DNA of 12,620 nucleotides, taken from positions 1 through 12,620 of the forward strand of contig JAGHCL010000004.1 of NCBI GenBank assembly GCA_021160485.1, written 5' to 3'. Positions 1-7,149 of this stretch are shown here, piece by piece; positions within the stretch are counted from its first letter, which is position 1; every line of letters begins with the position of its first letter. The position numbers and the translations under genes are program-made. Below the pieces are notes generated by a model, which worked only from the letters and a program-made list of their open reading frames with translations, was not told the DNA's origin and made no database searches. Source of the DNA: Candidatus Desulfofervidaceae bacterium. Its GTDB lineage: Bacteria; Desulfobacterota; Desulfofervidia; Desulfofervidales; Desulfofervidaceae.

Positions 1-11
1 GTATTTTTCTG

Positions 12-38
12 TTGTAATTTATATACAATTTTGATAAT
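12..38 (+). promoter_or_regulatory. Possible promoter ahead of the chemosensory cluster
   Basis: A TTGTAA box (12-17) and a GATAAT box (33-38) lie in a very AT-rich stretch ahead of the first CheW gene. The boxes resemble sigma-70 -35 and -10 elements, but the 15-base spacer is shorter than usual. In DNA this AT-rich such matches are common by chance, so the call is weak. The cluster could also begin further upstream, outside the window. Confidence 0.25.
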
Positions 39-77
39 TTTAAACAAAATACAGTATTGAAATGGAGAAAGCAAGAT

Positions 78-599
78 ATGGATGTTAAAGAAAACCAAAA
101 GGAATCATTTGAAACTTTATTAGAAGAAGCAAAAACACTAAGAGAAGAAAAAACAGAAATAAAATCGCAATCTGAACAACTTTTTCTTTATTTCCGTTTG
201 GGAACAGAGTATTATGCTTTAAAAATGGAAGAAATCAGAGAAATTACTTCTAAAATGCCGATTTTTAAGGTTCCAGGTTGCCAAGATTATATTTTAGGAG
301 TGGTAAATCTACGTGGAGAAATCATTCCAGTAATAGATTTAAAAAAGCGGTTAAATTTGGGAGAAAGCACTTTGGAAAAAGATTTTCGGGTAATCATTAT
401 TAGAATCTTTGGAGAACCCTTGGGTATGGTAGTTGATGAGATAGAGGATATGGCTGCGGTTTCAGAAATTCTACCGGACGAAGAAGAACAGTTGTTAGAA
501 GGTAAAATAAGGGTAACTCCTAAAGGCAGTAAGGAGTTTAAGGTTATTGGTGTATTGAATTTAAAAAACATTTTCTTCCCAGAAAAATCAATGATGTAG
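78..599 (+). CDS. cheW: CheW-family adaptor protein
   Basis: Cytoplasmic scaffold protein that links a chemoreceptor to the CheA kinase. The product is 173 residues. The first ~34 are highly charged (Glu/Lys-rich, probably helical), and the rest reads as one CheW SH3-like domain. The family signature NLRGEIIPVIDL is at residues 77-88, and a typical C-terminal segment (VIGVLNLKNIF) follows. I chose the ATG at 78 because GGAG (64-67) sits ten bases before it. The frame also opens at a TTG at 57, which would add seven residues with no good ribosome site. It is the first gene of a Wsp-like cluster and would correspond to WspB or WspD. A 140-base gap separates it from cheA, whereas the later genes are nearly continuous. 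Family assignment is firm; pairing with this receptor is inferred from position. Confidence 0.95.
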   Translation: MDVKENQKESFETLLEEAKTLREEKTEIKSQSEQLFLYFRLGTEYYALKMEEIREITSKMPIFKVPGCQDYILGVVNLRGEIIPVIDLKKRLNLGESTLEKDFRVIIIRIFGEPLGMVVDEIEDMAAVSEILPDEEEQLLEGKIRVTPKGSKEFKVIGVLNLKNIFFPEKSMM

Positions 600-653
600 A
601 AGGGGTTACCTAACAATTAGAAACGGATTTGCAGAGTCGGACACCATGTTACA

Positions 654-683
654 TTGAAAAGGATGTCAAAAATCTCTGATAAA
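654..683 (+). promoter_or_regulatory. Possible internal promoter before cheA
   Basis: TTGAAA (654-659) and GATAAA (678-683), 18 bases apart, match five of six and four of six sigma-70 consensus positions. They lie in the only sizeable gap inside the cluster, between cheW and the hybrid cheA. If active, this would let cheA and the genes after it be transcribed separately from cheW. It is a sequence match only. Confidence 0.3.
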
Positions 684-737
684 CAATTTGTTATGGAGAA
701 GGGCTGGATAATTAACAAAGTGGGGGTAACTTTATAG
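663..737 (+). other. Possible 24-codon mini-ORF between cheW and cheA
   Basis: An ATG at 663 preceded by GAAAAGG opens a 24-codon frame beginning MSKISDKQF and ending VGVTL. It stops at a TAG (735-737) two bases before the cheA start codon. The same frame is open back to 621, just after an in-frame TAG at 618-620. I recognise no protein family. It could be a short leader peptide coupled to cheA translation, a scrap of a decayed mobile element, or chance. The adjacency to the cheA start favours a coupling role only weakly. Confidence 0.25.
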
Positions 738-739
738 AA

Positions 740-2818
740 ATGGGAATAGAAGATTTTGATGTCTCTCAATTCATTGAGCCATTTATAGAAACGGCTAAAG
801 AGAGATTGCTTAAATTAGAAGAGGGTTTTTTAAAATTAGAAAAAGACGAAGCCGATAAATCTCTGTTGGGAGAGTTATTGCGGGAAGCTCACACCCTTAA
901 AGGCGAAGCCCGAATGTTGGGGCTTAATGAAATAAGTAACACAGCCCACCACCTTGAGGATTTTTTAGTAGAAATAAGAGACAAAAGAAAAGAACCAGCT
1001 TCTGTTGTAGACGACCTTTTTGAAAAATTAGAAGAATTAAAACAATTAATTAATAAAATAGGGAAAGAAGAAAAGGGGAAAGGAATAGAAGAAACTTCCC
1101 CAAGGGAAACAATTAGAATAAAGGTTGGACTTTTAGAAAAGGTGGCCAATCTTTCCCTGGAGACTGTTCTTAACTTCAAACAAATTGAAAAAAATAATTT
1201 TTATCTAAGACGCTTACTCAAAAATAGCTCGGAAATAAAAGAAGAGTGGGAAGATATAAAAAGAACAATCAAAGCTACAGAAATTGAAGTCAGTGAAAAA
1301 ATTAGCTATTTTCAGCAAATCCTTTATGAACTTTTTGATTATCTTCGTGAAATCTGGAATAAATATGAAATCATTCTGGCAACTCAAGCCCTTATCAGTG
1401 AAGAACTATTAATGCAAAGTCTTTCCTCACGGATGTTACCTCTTTCTACTATTTTTGACCTCTACCCTGGTAAAATGAGGAATATGGCCAAAGAAATAGG
1501 AAAGAAAATAAACTTTGAAGTTAAAGGAGGGGAAATTGAGCTGGATAAGGCTATTATCGAGGAAATTAACGATCCCCTAATCCATATCCTCCGCAATGCC
1601 TTGGACCACGGCATAGAAGACCCCCTTGTTCGTCAACGTAAAGGAAAGCCTGAAGAAGGCACAATCAGTCTTAGGGCTACTCAACGAGAAGGAAAAGTAA
1701 TTATAGAGGTAGAAGACGACGGAGAGGGGTTAAATTTAGACAAAATTAAAAAAGAAGCCCTTAAAAAAGGAATAATTTTAGATGAAGATATAAAAGAGAT
1801 CGCCGGCGAAGTCCCACCGGCTATTCTAGAAACAATCTCTCATTCTGGTTTTAGCACAAAGGGAAGCATTACCAGTATTTCAGGACGTGGAGTAGGGTTG
1901 GATGCTGTTAAAAACACGGTAGAAAATTTAAATGGCACTTTAAGAATATTTTCTTATCCGGACAAAGGCACAAAGTTTGTTCTGGAACTTCCCCTTACCA
2001 TTGCCCTTTTGCCCGCCATTTTAGTAAAAGCAAGTAACCAGATATTTGCCTTACCCACTCAATGGATAGAAGCCGTTTTGGAAGTCAAAACTGATGATAT
2101 AAAACAACTCAAGAACCAGAAGTTGATAGAAATAAACAATCAACCAGTATCGTTGTTTGATTTAAATCAGGCAGTGGGGTTTTCTCCTTTAAAAATTTCA
2201 GAAGCAAAATCTCAGGTGGTGGTAATAAAACATAATCACCAACTGTGTGCATTTGCAGTAGAAGAAATAATAGACCAAAGGGAAATTATTGTTAAACCTC
2301 TGAGTAAATATTTAGATACACGCCTGGCTATCGGCGCTTCTATCTTAGAGAATGGAGGTATAGTCCTTATTTTGAACACTTCAGAACTTCTCAAAAGCAC
2401 TCCTGCCTATACTACATCTTTCCTAGAAACGAAAATGCCTGCCAGAAAGGGCAAAATAAAAGTGCTGGCCGTTGATGACGCTCTAATCACCCGCACACTT
2501 CTCAAAAATATTCTCCTCAGCGCAGGCTATGAAGTAACCACAGCCATCAATGGTTTGGATGCTTTACAAAAACTCGCCCAGAGCAAATTTGACATTATCG
2601 TGACTGATGTAGAAATGCCACGTATGGATGGGCTCCAATTAACTGCTCAGGTTAAAAAACACGAACAATTTAAAAACATCCCTGTAATCATTGTCAGTTC
2701 CCATGAAACAGAGGAAGAAAAAATGCGGGGGCTAGAAGCTGGTGCTGACGCCTATTTGCCCAAAAGCACCTTTAGTCAACAAATGCTGATAGAAACGATA
2801 GAAAGACTAGTGGAATGA
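740..2818 (+). CDS. cheA: Hybrid CheA histidine kinase with C-terminal receiver (WspE/FrzE-like)
   Basis: Cytoplasmic kinase that autophosphorylates in response to receptors and passes phosphate to receiver domains. The protein has 692 residues. The N-terminal HPt domain (about 1-105) has the phospho-histidine H51 in REAHTLKGEA. There is no room for a P2 docking domain: a short charged linker leads into the dimerisation region (about 123-237, longer than usual). The ATPase domain has an N-box around residues 281-294 (N286 in HILRNALDHG), DDGEG at 326-330 and SGRGVGL at 381-387. A CheW-like domain (about 418-555) is followed by a receiver (573-692) with D579/D580, phospho-acceptor D623 and K675. 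This order is that of WspE and FrzE. GGGGG at 722-726 is a weak, distant ribosome site. The stop overlaps the next start (ATGA, 2815-2818). Targets are probably its own receiver, CheB and the GGDEF regulator. Confidence 0.95.
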   Translation: MGIEDFDVSQFIEPFIETAKERLLKLEEGFLKLEKDEADKSLLGELLREAHTLKGEARMLGLNEISNTAHHLEDFLVEIRDKRKEPASVVDDLFEKLEELKQLINKIGKEEKGKGIEETSPRETIRIKVGLLEKVANLSLETVLNFKQIEKNNFYLRRLLKNSSEIKEEWEDIKRTIKATEIEVSEKISYFQQILYELFDYLREIWNKYEIILATQALISEELLMQSLSSRMLPLSTIFDLYPGKMRNMAKEIGKKINFEVKGGEIELDKAIIEEINDPLIHILRNALDHGIEDPLVRQRKGKPEEGTISLRATQREGKVIIEVEDDGEGLNLDKIKKEALKKGIILDEDIKEIAGEVPPAILETISHSGFSTKGSITSISGRGVGLDAVKNTVENLNGTLRIFSYPDKGTKFVLELPLTIALLPAILVKASNQIFALPTQWIEAVLEVKTDDIKQLKNQKLIEINNQPVSLFDLNQAVGFSPLKISEAKSQVVVIKHNHQLCAFAVEEIIDQREIIVKPLSKYLDTRLAIGASILENGGIVLILNTSELLKSTPAYTTSFLETKMPARKGKIKVLAVDDALITRTLLKNILLSAGYEVTTAINGLDALQKLAQSKFDIIVTDVEMPRMDGLQLTAQVKKHEQFKNIPVIIVSSHETEEEKMRGLEAGADAYLPKSTFSQQMLIETIERLVE

Positions 2819-3153
2819 TGAAAAGCTTGCCTGTGCTTTTGTTTAAGAAAGGACCGTATTTGCTGGCCAGTTTGGCCGAAGATATTGAAAGTGTTGAAGA
2901 AAGAAAAGAACAAAAGTTTCTGAAACTTAAAAACGCAAACAGACTTGTGGCTATAGATGAAGTCGTAGATTTTGTTTTCCTGCCTTTAGAAAAACTTTAT
3001 GCTCTGCCTAATTATATCAAAAAAACCTTTAACTCTGAATCCACCCTAGCATGGAATAAGGCTATATGGGGCATTATAGAAGCAAAAGGAATGCTTTTTA
3101 CTATTGTTAATTTAAAAATATTAGCGGAGGAAGCAAAAGATGAAGTATGTTAG
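2815..3153 (+). CDS. Small divergent CheW-like protein
   Basis: A 112-residue protein encoded between cheA and the receptor gene. Its start ATG overlaps the cheA stop as ATGA; a second ATG directly follows (2818), so the true start could be either. Its last 14 bases overlap the receptor gene. Length is well below a normal CheW (about 150-170). The C-terminal half (roughly 80-107, with WGIIEAKGMLFTIVNL) resembles the second subdomain of CheW. The usual NLRG-type signature is absent, and residues 1-50 only loosely resemble a CheW beta-barrel. It occupies the position of the second CheW of Wsp clusters. I take it as a reduced or fast-evolving CheW-like partner. It could instead be an unrelated small protein specific to this cluster; the family call is moderate. 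Confidence 0.6.
   Translation: MMKSLPVLLFKKGPYLLASLAEDIESVEERKEQKFLKLKNANRLVAIDEVVDFVFLPLEKLYALPNYIKKTFNSESTLAWNKAIWGIIEAKGMLFTIVNLKILAEEAKDEVC
3126..3130 (+). promoter_or_regulatory. Strong ribosome binding site for the receptor gene
   Basis: GGAGG lies inside the end of the preceding gene, nine bases before the receptor ATG at 3140. This fixes the receptor start. It also shows that the 14-base overlap with the small CheW-like gene is real and not a mis-called start. Confidence 0.8.
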
Positions 3154-4621
3154 CCTTAGAATGAAGATGTTTTTTATTTTTACTGGTTTGTTGAGTTTAG
3201 TGATTGCTTCGGTAACCATTGGTGTATTGGTGGCCAACTGGATGGGGCAACAAAATAACTTGATGGTAACCTTTACCACTGAACTGAGTAATTGCCTTAA
3301 TACAAAAGAAAAAGTAGCTCTCCTTCGGGGAGAGTTTATCCAAGCGTCTCTTACCCGAGATCCACAAAACCTCAAAAAGATAGAAATGACAAACCAAAAG
3401 CTGGCCCAAGAGATTCAAAAAGATATAAATCGCATTTTTAACCAAAGCACCGGTTGTCTGCAGTGTCATTCCCGAAACGAAATGAGAGACCTCGGAAAAG
3501 AAACCGAAGATACCTTAAACGAATTCCTCCGCATTGGCCGCGAAATCTTCCGTCTTAAACGCACGAGCTCAGAAAAAGCAGATGAGTTAATCCAGAAAGA
3601 CCTATTAGACGTATATCAAGATCTACAATCCTTTTTGGGCCATGGAGTAGAAGAAAGTCAAAAGTTTGTAAGCCATGCCGAGCAAAGGGTTAAAGGCACC
3701 TACATGTTAGCGAAAAAACTCCTTTCTGGTCTGGCTCTTCTCAGTTTAGTTGTCGCTATAGGAGGTTTTTTTATCTCCAGCCACAAGGTTATAGGTCCCA
3801 CTCGTCAAATGGCAAGACAGTTTAAACAAATCGCTACAAATGTCCTTTCTATTGCTGAAAATCAAAGTCAGAATACTTCTAAACAGGCCAGTGCCGTTGT
3901 GGAAGTAAGTGCGTCGGCTGAAGAATTAAGTCGTTCAGCTGAAGCCCTGACCAAACAGGCTGAAGTCATTGTGCAGGTAGCCCATAAGTCCATGAAAGAG
4001 GCGATAGAAGTAACTGAGCGTATGCAATCTACGGTAAATTTTATTAACACGGTCAAAGCTCAATCTGACGAAGCCACAGAAAAAATTATGCGTTTGGGGG
4101 AAACAATAGATGAAATTGGAAAGGTATTAACTTTAATAGAAGAGGTAGCAAGTCAAACAAAACTTCTGGCCTTCAATGCTTCTATAGAGGCAGTGAGTGC
4201 AGGCGAGGCAGGAAAGAGATTTTCCATTGTGGCTAAGCATATTAAAGACCTGGCCGACAATACAAGTGCTTCAACGGAGGAAATAAGGAAGCTCATTGAA
4301 GAAATAAAGTCGCTGACTCATACTACAATCCTCAGCACTGAACAAATGCAAAAGGCAGTAAATAAAGGCGTTTCCCAAGTATCCATGGCAGGTGAAATCA
4401 TGGAGAGGATAAAAGAGGTTATCCAGGAAAATAATGAAGTGGCACAAAAAATCAACATTGCTACTACACAGCAAAAAACTGCTACTGAACAAATTACGGC
4501 AGCCATGGAAGAGCTATCCCATGCTGCCCAAGAATTGGCTGAGGGAAGCAAACAAACAGTTGAAGCCATGCAACGATTAAACGAAAATGCCTCTTTACTG
4601 AAAAAGATAATTGAAGGTTAA
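3140..4621 (+). CDS. Methyl-accepting chemoreceptor with periplasmic CXXCH haem-binding motif (WspA-like)
   Basis: Membrane receptor of 493 residues that controls CheA. A positively charged N-terminus precedes TM1 (about 9-33). A predicted periplasmic, mostly helical domain (about 34-194) follows, then TM2 (about 195-213) and the cytoplasmic signalling domain to the end. The periplasmic part contains C106-L-Q-C109-H110, a classical c-type haem attachment site; H168 and H179 are candidate distal ligands. After TM2 only a short HAMP-like helix with VIGPTR (217-222) is seen before the coiled coil, so a full HAMP domain is not evident. The signalling tip (about 333-372) reads VASQTKLLAFNASIEAVSAGE-like and departs from consensus at positions matching Tsr F373, N376 and R388. 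Haem-containing receptors are known, such as DcrA of Desulfovibrio and haem-c sensors of Geobacter. Sensing of redox state or a gas ligand is inference. Confidence 0.93.
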   Translation: MKYVSLRMKMFFIFTGLLSLVIASVTIGVLVANWMGQQNNLMVTFTTELSNCLNTKEKVALLRGEFIQASLTRDPQNLKKIEMTNQKLAQEIQKDINRIFNQSTGCLQCHSRNEMRDLGKETEDTLNEFLRIGREIFRLKRTSSEKADELIQKDLLDVYQDLQSFLGHGVEESQKFVSHAEQRVKGTYMLAKKLLSGLALLSLVVAIGGFFISSHKVIGPTRQMARQFKQIATNVLSIAENQSQNTSKQASAVVEVSASAEELSRSAEALTKQAEVIVQVAHKSMKEAIEVTERMQSTVNFINTVKAQSDEATEKIMRLGETIDEIGKVLTLIEEVASQTKLLAFNASIEAVSAGEAGKRFSIVAKHIKDLADNTSASTEEIRKLIEEIKSLTHTTILSTEQMQKAVNKGVSQVSMAGEIMERIKEVIQENNEVAQKINIATTQQKTATEQITAAMEELSHAAQELAEGSKQTVEAMQRLNENASLLKKIIEG

Positions 4622-4627
4622 GTGTAT

Positions 4628-5671
4628 ATGGAAAAAGGGCAGGACAAAATAAAGGTGCTCGTGGTTGATGATTCTCTTCTTATAAGGCGAGTTTTATGTT
4701 TACTCTTGGGAAAAGACCCACAAATTGAGATAGTAGGAGAAGCAGAAAATGGTAAAGAGGCTGTGGGAAAAACGCTCAAATTGAAACCTGATGTTATCTT
4801 AATGGATATTCTCATGCCGGTCATGGATGGACTAGAAGCCACCCAAAGAATTATGTCTCTTTGTCCCACGCCCATTCTTATTGTCAGTTCAGTGGTGAAT
4901 AAAGTAGAGGTCTACAGTTCTTTCAGAGCGCTGGCTGCTGGGGCTTTAGATGTATTGGAAAAGCCAGATTCTGATAGTGAATGGCAAAGACTGGGGGGAA
5001 ATCTTATCAGGAAAATCAAATTGTTTGCAGGGGTAAAAAATCTGCATCCTATAGAGATCAAACCTCAAGTTCCGCCTCCAACAGAAGTTAAAAAAAGCAG
5101 GGGAAGATACGAAGTAGTAGCTATCGGAGCTTCTACTGGTGGGCCAACTATTCTTAAAGAGATTCTAGCTCCCCTACCTCCTTCTTTTCCCATGCCTATA
5201 TTAATTGTTCAACACATACCACAGGGATTTATAGACATAATGATAGAATGGTTAAACCGCAACACAAAATTGAAGGTTAAACAGGCTAAACATGGTGAAC
5301 CGGTAAGAGCAGGTATAGCCTATGTCGCTCCTGCAGAAAAACACCTGCAAGTAAATAATTGCAAGGTTTTGGTTGTGAACGGAATTATACCACCTGTTAA
5401 TACTCACCGTCCATCTGTTGACCTTTTATTTCGGTCTGTGGCAGAGGCATATGGCAATAAAGCTATCGGCATTTTACTCACAGGAATGGGTGAAGATGGA
5501 GCCCGAGGACTTAAGGCCATTAAGGAAAAAGGGGGATATACTATTACCCAAGAAGAAAAAAGCTGTGTTGTCTTTGGCATGCCTAAGGCCGCAATTGAAC
5601 TAGGTGCGGTTATCAAAACATTAAAACCTTCCCAAATTGCTCAAGAATTATTAGTCTTAGCAGGAGTTTAA
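4628..5671 (+). CDS. cheB: CheB receptor methylesterase/glutamine deamidase (WspF-like)
   Basis: Removes methyl groups from receptor glutamates when its receiver is phosphorylated by CheA, giving adaptation. The product is 347 residues. The N-terminal receiver (about 8-125) has phospho-acceptor D60 (ILMDILMPVMDG). A linker of about 30 residues follows, then the methylesterase domain. Its catalytic triad is visible as S169 (GASTGG), H196 (VQHIPQGF) and D290 (GMGEDGARG). I chose the ATG at 4628 with AAGG at 4614-4617, ten bases upstream. A GTG at 4622, immediately after the receptor stop, would add two residues but lies too close to that site. In Wsp systems the CheB homologue acts as the negative regulator of signalling. 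Here it lies directly between its receptor substrate and the cyclase gene. Confidence 0.96.
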   Translation: MEKGQDKIKVLVVDDSLLIRRVLCLLLGKDPQIEIVGEAENGKEAVGKTLKLKPDVILMDILMPVMDGLEATQRIMSLCPTPILIVSSVVNKVEVYSSFRALAAGALDVLEKPDSDSEWQRLGGNLIRKIKLFAGVKNLHPIEIKPQVPPPTEVKKSRGRYEVVAIGASTGGPTILKEILAPLPPSFPMPILIVQHIPQGFIDIMIEWLNRNTKLKVKQAKHGEPVRAGIAYVAPAEKHLQVNNCKVLVVNGIIPPVNTHRPSVDLLFRSVAEAYGNKAIGILLTGMGEDGARGLKAIKEKGGYTITQEEKSCVVFGMPKAAIELGAVIKTLKPSQIAQELLVLAGV

Positions 5672-5673
5672 AA

Positions 5674-7149
5674 ATGAAGCGTAATTCAATACTTTTAGTA
5701 GATGACAGCGTCTTAGTCTTAAAAATGTTAAGTGCCTTCCTTGAGAAAAATGGTTATCGGGTAACAACAGCCATGAACGGCCTGGAAGCAATTGAAAAGG
5801 TCTATAATGAACCACCCGATATTATTTTACTGGACATTATGATGCCCAAAATGAATGGCTATCAGGTCTGTCGTTTGCTCAAAAATGACGAACAAACTAA
5901 ATATATCCCTATTATTATGTTCACATCCAAAGATAAACCTATAGATAAATTTTGGGGATTACAAACCGGTGCGGATGCCTATGTAGCTAAAGACATTGCC
6001 TATGACAAACTTCTCCAAATCATCGCCACGTCGCTAGAAAAGGTCAAGGATAGAAAACACAAAAAACTCAAACCAGAACAACCCATTACTCTTATAGACA
6101 TTTTGTTAAAGACTAATGAATTGCTAGATAGAAAGCTCTACGAGGTTACTATCATTAACCGAATTACTACCCTATCCCGTAATATTCATGCTTATAAAAA
6201 AATAATAGATGACATTCTGACTATTCTTTATGAGCTCATTAATTATCAACTGGCAACGGTATTCGTTACAGATGTAAATTCAGGCACACTTTTTGTCAAA
6301 TCTGATCTCTATCCCCATAAAGAAGACTTAATTGAACTTGAGAATTTCTGTCTTTCACAATTCCAAGTTCAAGAACTTGAAACGCCTCCCCTTGTAGAAT
6401 CAGTTATATTGGCACCCGAAGAGGCTGAAGAAGCTAAGATAATTACTGATGCAGAGGCATTTTACCTCTTCCAGTCCAAGGCCAAAGAAATTAAAGAAAA
6501 AGAAAACATCTGGGGTGGATTTATTTTTTATGGGGAAACGGTTAAAGACTTATCTGAAAATGAAAAGGCAATTTTAGAACTCATTTTGGAACAGGCATTT
6601 GTTATCGCTGAAAATGCCTATCTCTATGAGAAAATTCGTTTAAAGTCGGTTACTGACGAGCTTACCGGCCTTTATAACCGTCGTTACTTCTTTGAACGAC
6701 TCACCGAGGAATATGAAAAAACAAAGAGACATTCTGAATTGGAATTCTCGGTAATCATGTTAGATATAGATCATTTTAAGAAAATAAACGACACCTATGG
6801 TCATATGGCAGGAGATGTAGTGTTAAAAATGCTGGCGCGAATTACGAAAAACAGTGTTAGAACCACAGATATTGCTGCTCGGTTTGGAGGCGAGGAATTC
6901 ATATTTCTCCTTCCTCAAACTCCACTAAAAGGTGGAATCGTCTTTGCGGAAAGACTGAGAAAAACAGTAGAAGAATACAATTTTCAAGCCTTGGGACATA
7001 AAATTCCTGTTACCATTAGTTTAGGCGTCAGCAATTACAACAACAAACTCCCATACACTCTAGATGAAATCATTAAAAACACCGATGAAGCCCTATATCA
7101 GGCCAAAGAGACTGGGAGAAATAAGGTCTGTGTGCATGAAGAAGATTGA
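5674..7149 (+). CDS. Response regulator diguanylate cyclase: receiver, GAF-like domain, GGDEF
   Basis: Cytoplasmic output protein that makes cyclic-di-GMP from two GTP. It has 491 residues. The receiver (1-120) carries D10/D11, phospho-acceptor D54 and K106. A helical linker and a GAF-like region (about 150-318, with WGGFIFYGE near its end) follow, then a complete GGDEF domain (about 325-488). Metal-binding D364 is in MLDIDHF. The active-site motif is GGEEF (405-409). RTTD at 396-399 sits at the spacing of the inhibitory I-site of PleD, so product feedback is likely. This is WspR in role, but WspR has no GAF-like insert. AGGAG (5662-5666), seven bases ahead of the ATG, sets the start, and the cheB stop lies just before it. 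It is the only recognisable output protein in the cluster. Confidence 0.95.
   Translation: MKRNSILLVDDSVLVLKMLSAFLEKNGYRVTTAMNGLEAIEKVYNEPPDIILLDIMMPKMNGYQVCRLLKNDEQTKYIPIIMFTSKDKPIDKFWGLQTGADAYVAKDIAYDKLLQIIATSLEKVKDRKHKKLKPEQPITLIDILLKTNELLDRKLYEVTIINRITTLSRNIHAYKKIIDDILTILYELINYQLATVFVTDVNSGTLFVKSDLYPHKEDLIELENFCLSQFQVQELETPPLVESVILAPEEAEEAKIITDAEAFYLFQSKAKEIKEKENIWGGFIFYGETVKDLSENEKAILELILEQAFVIAENAYLYEKIRLKSVTDELTGLYNRRYFFERLTEEYEKTKRHSELEFSVIMLDIDHFKKINDTYGHMAGDVVLKMLARITKNSVRTTDIAARFGGEEFIFLLPQTPLKGGIVFAERLRKTVEEYNFQALGHKIPVTISLGVSNYNNKLPYTLDEIIKNTDEALYQAKETGRNKVCVHEED

Noticed and set aside
57..77. TTG start at 57 for the first CheW
   Set aside because: It has no ribosome site at a useful distance, while GGAG sits ten bases before the ATG at 78. 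The extra seven residues are outside the CheW domain.
287..616. Minus-strand open frame opposite cheW
   Set aside because: It is the complement shadow of a well-supported gene, with no ribosome site or recognisable protein features. The same applies to the other antisense frames inside cheA, the receptor, cheB, cheR and ssb.
5418..5603. Plus-strand 61-residue frame inside cheB
   Set aside because: It overlaps the catalytic end of CheB, whose motifs are intact, and has no features of its own.
7064..7135. Longer cheR starting at 7064
   Set aside because: The extra 24 residues lie wholly within the coding end of the GGDEF domain in another frame and do not resemble CheR. AAGG and the domain start support 7136.
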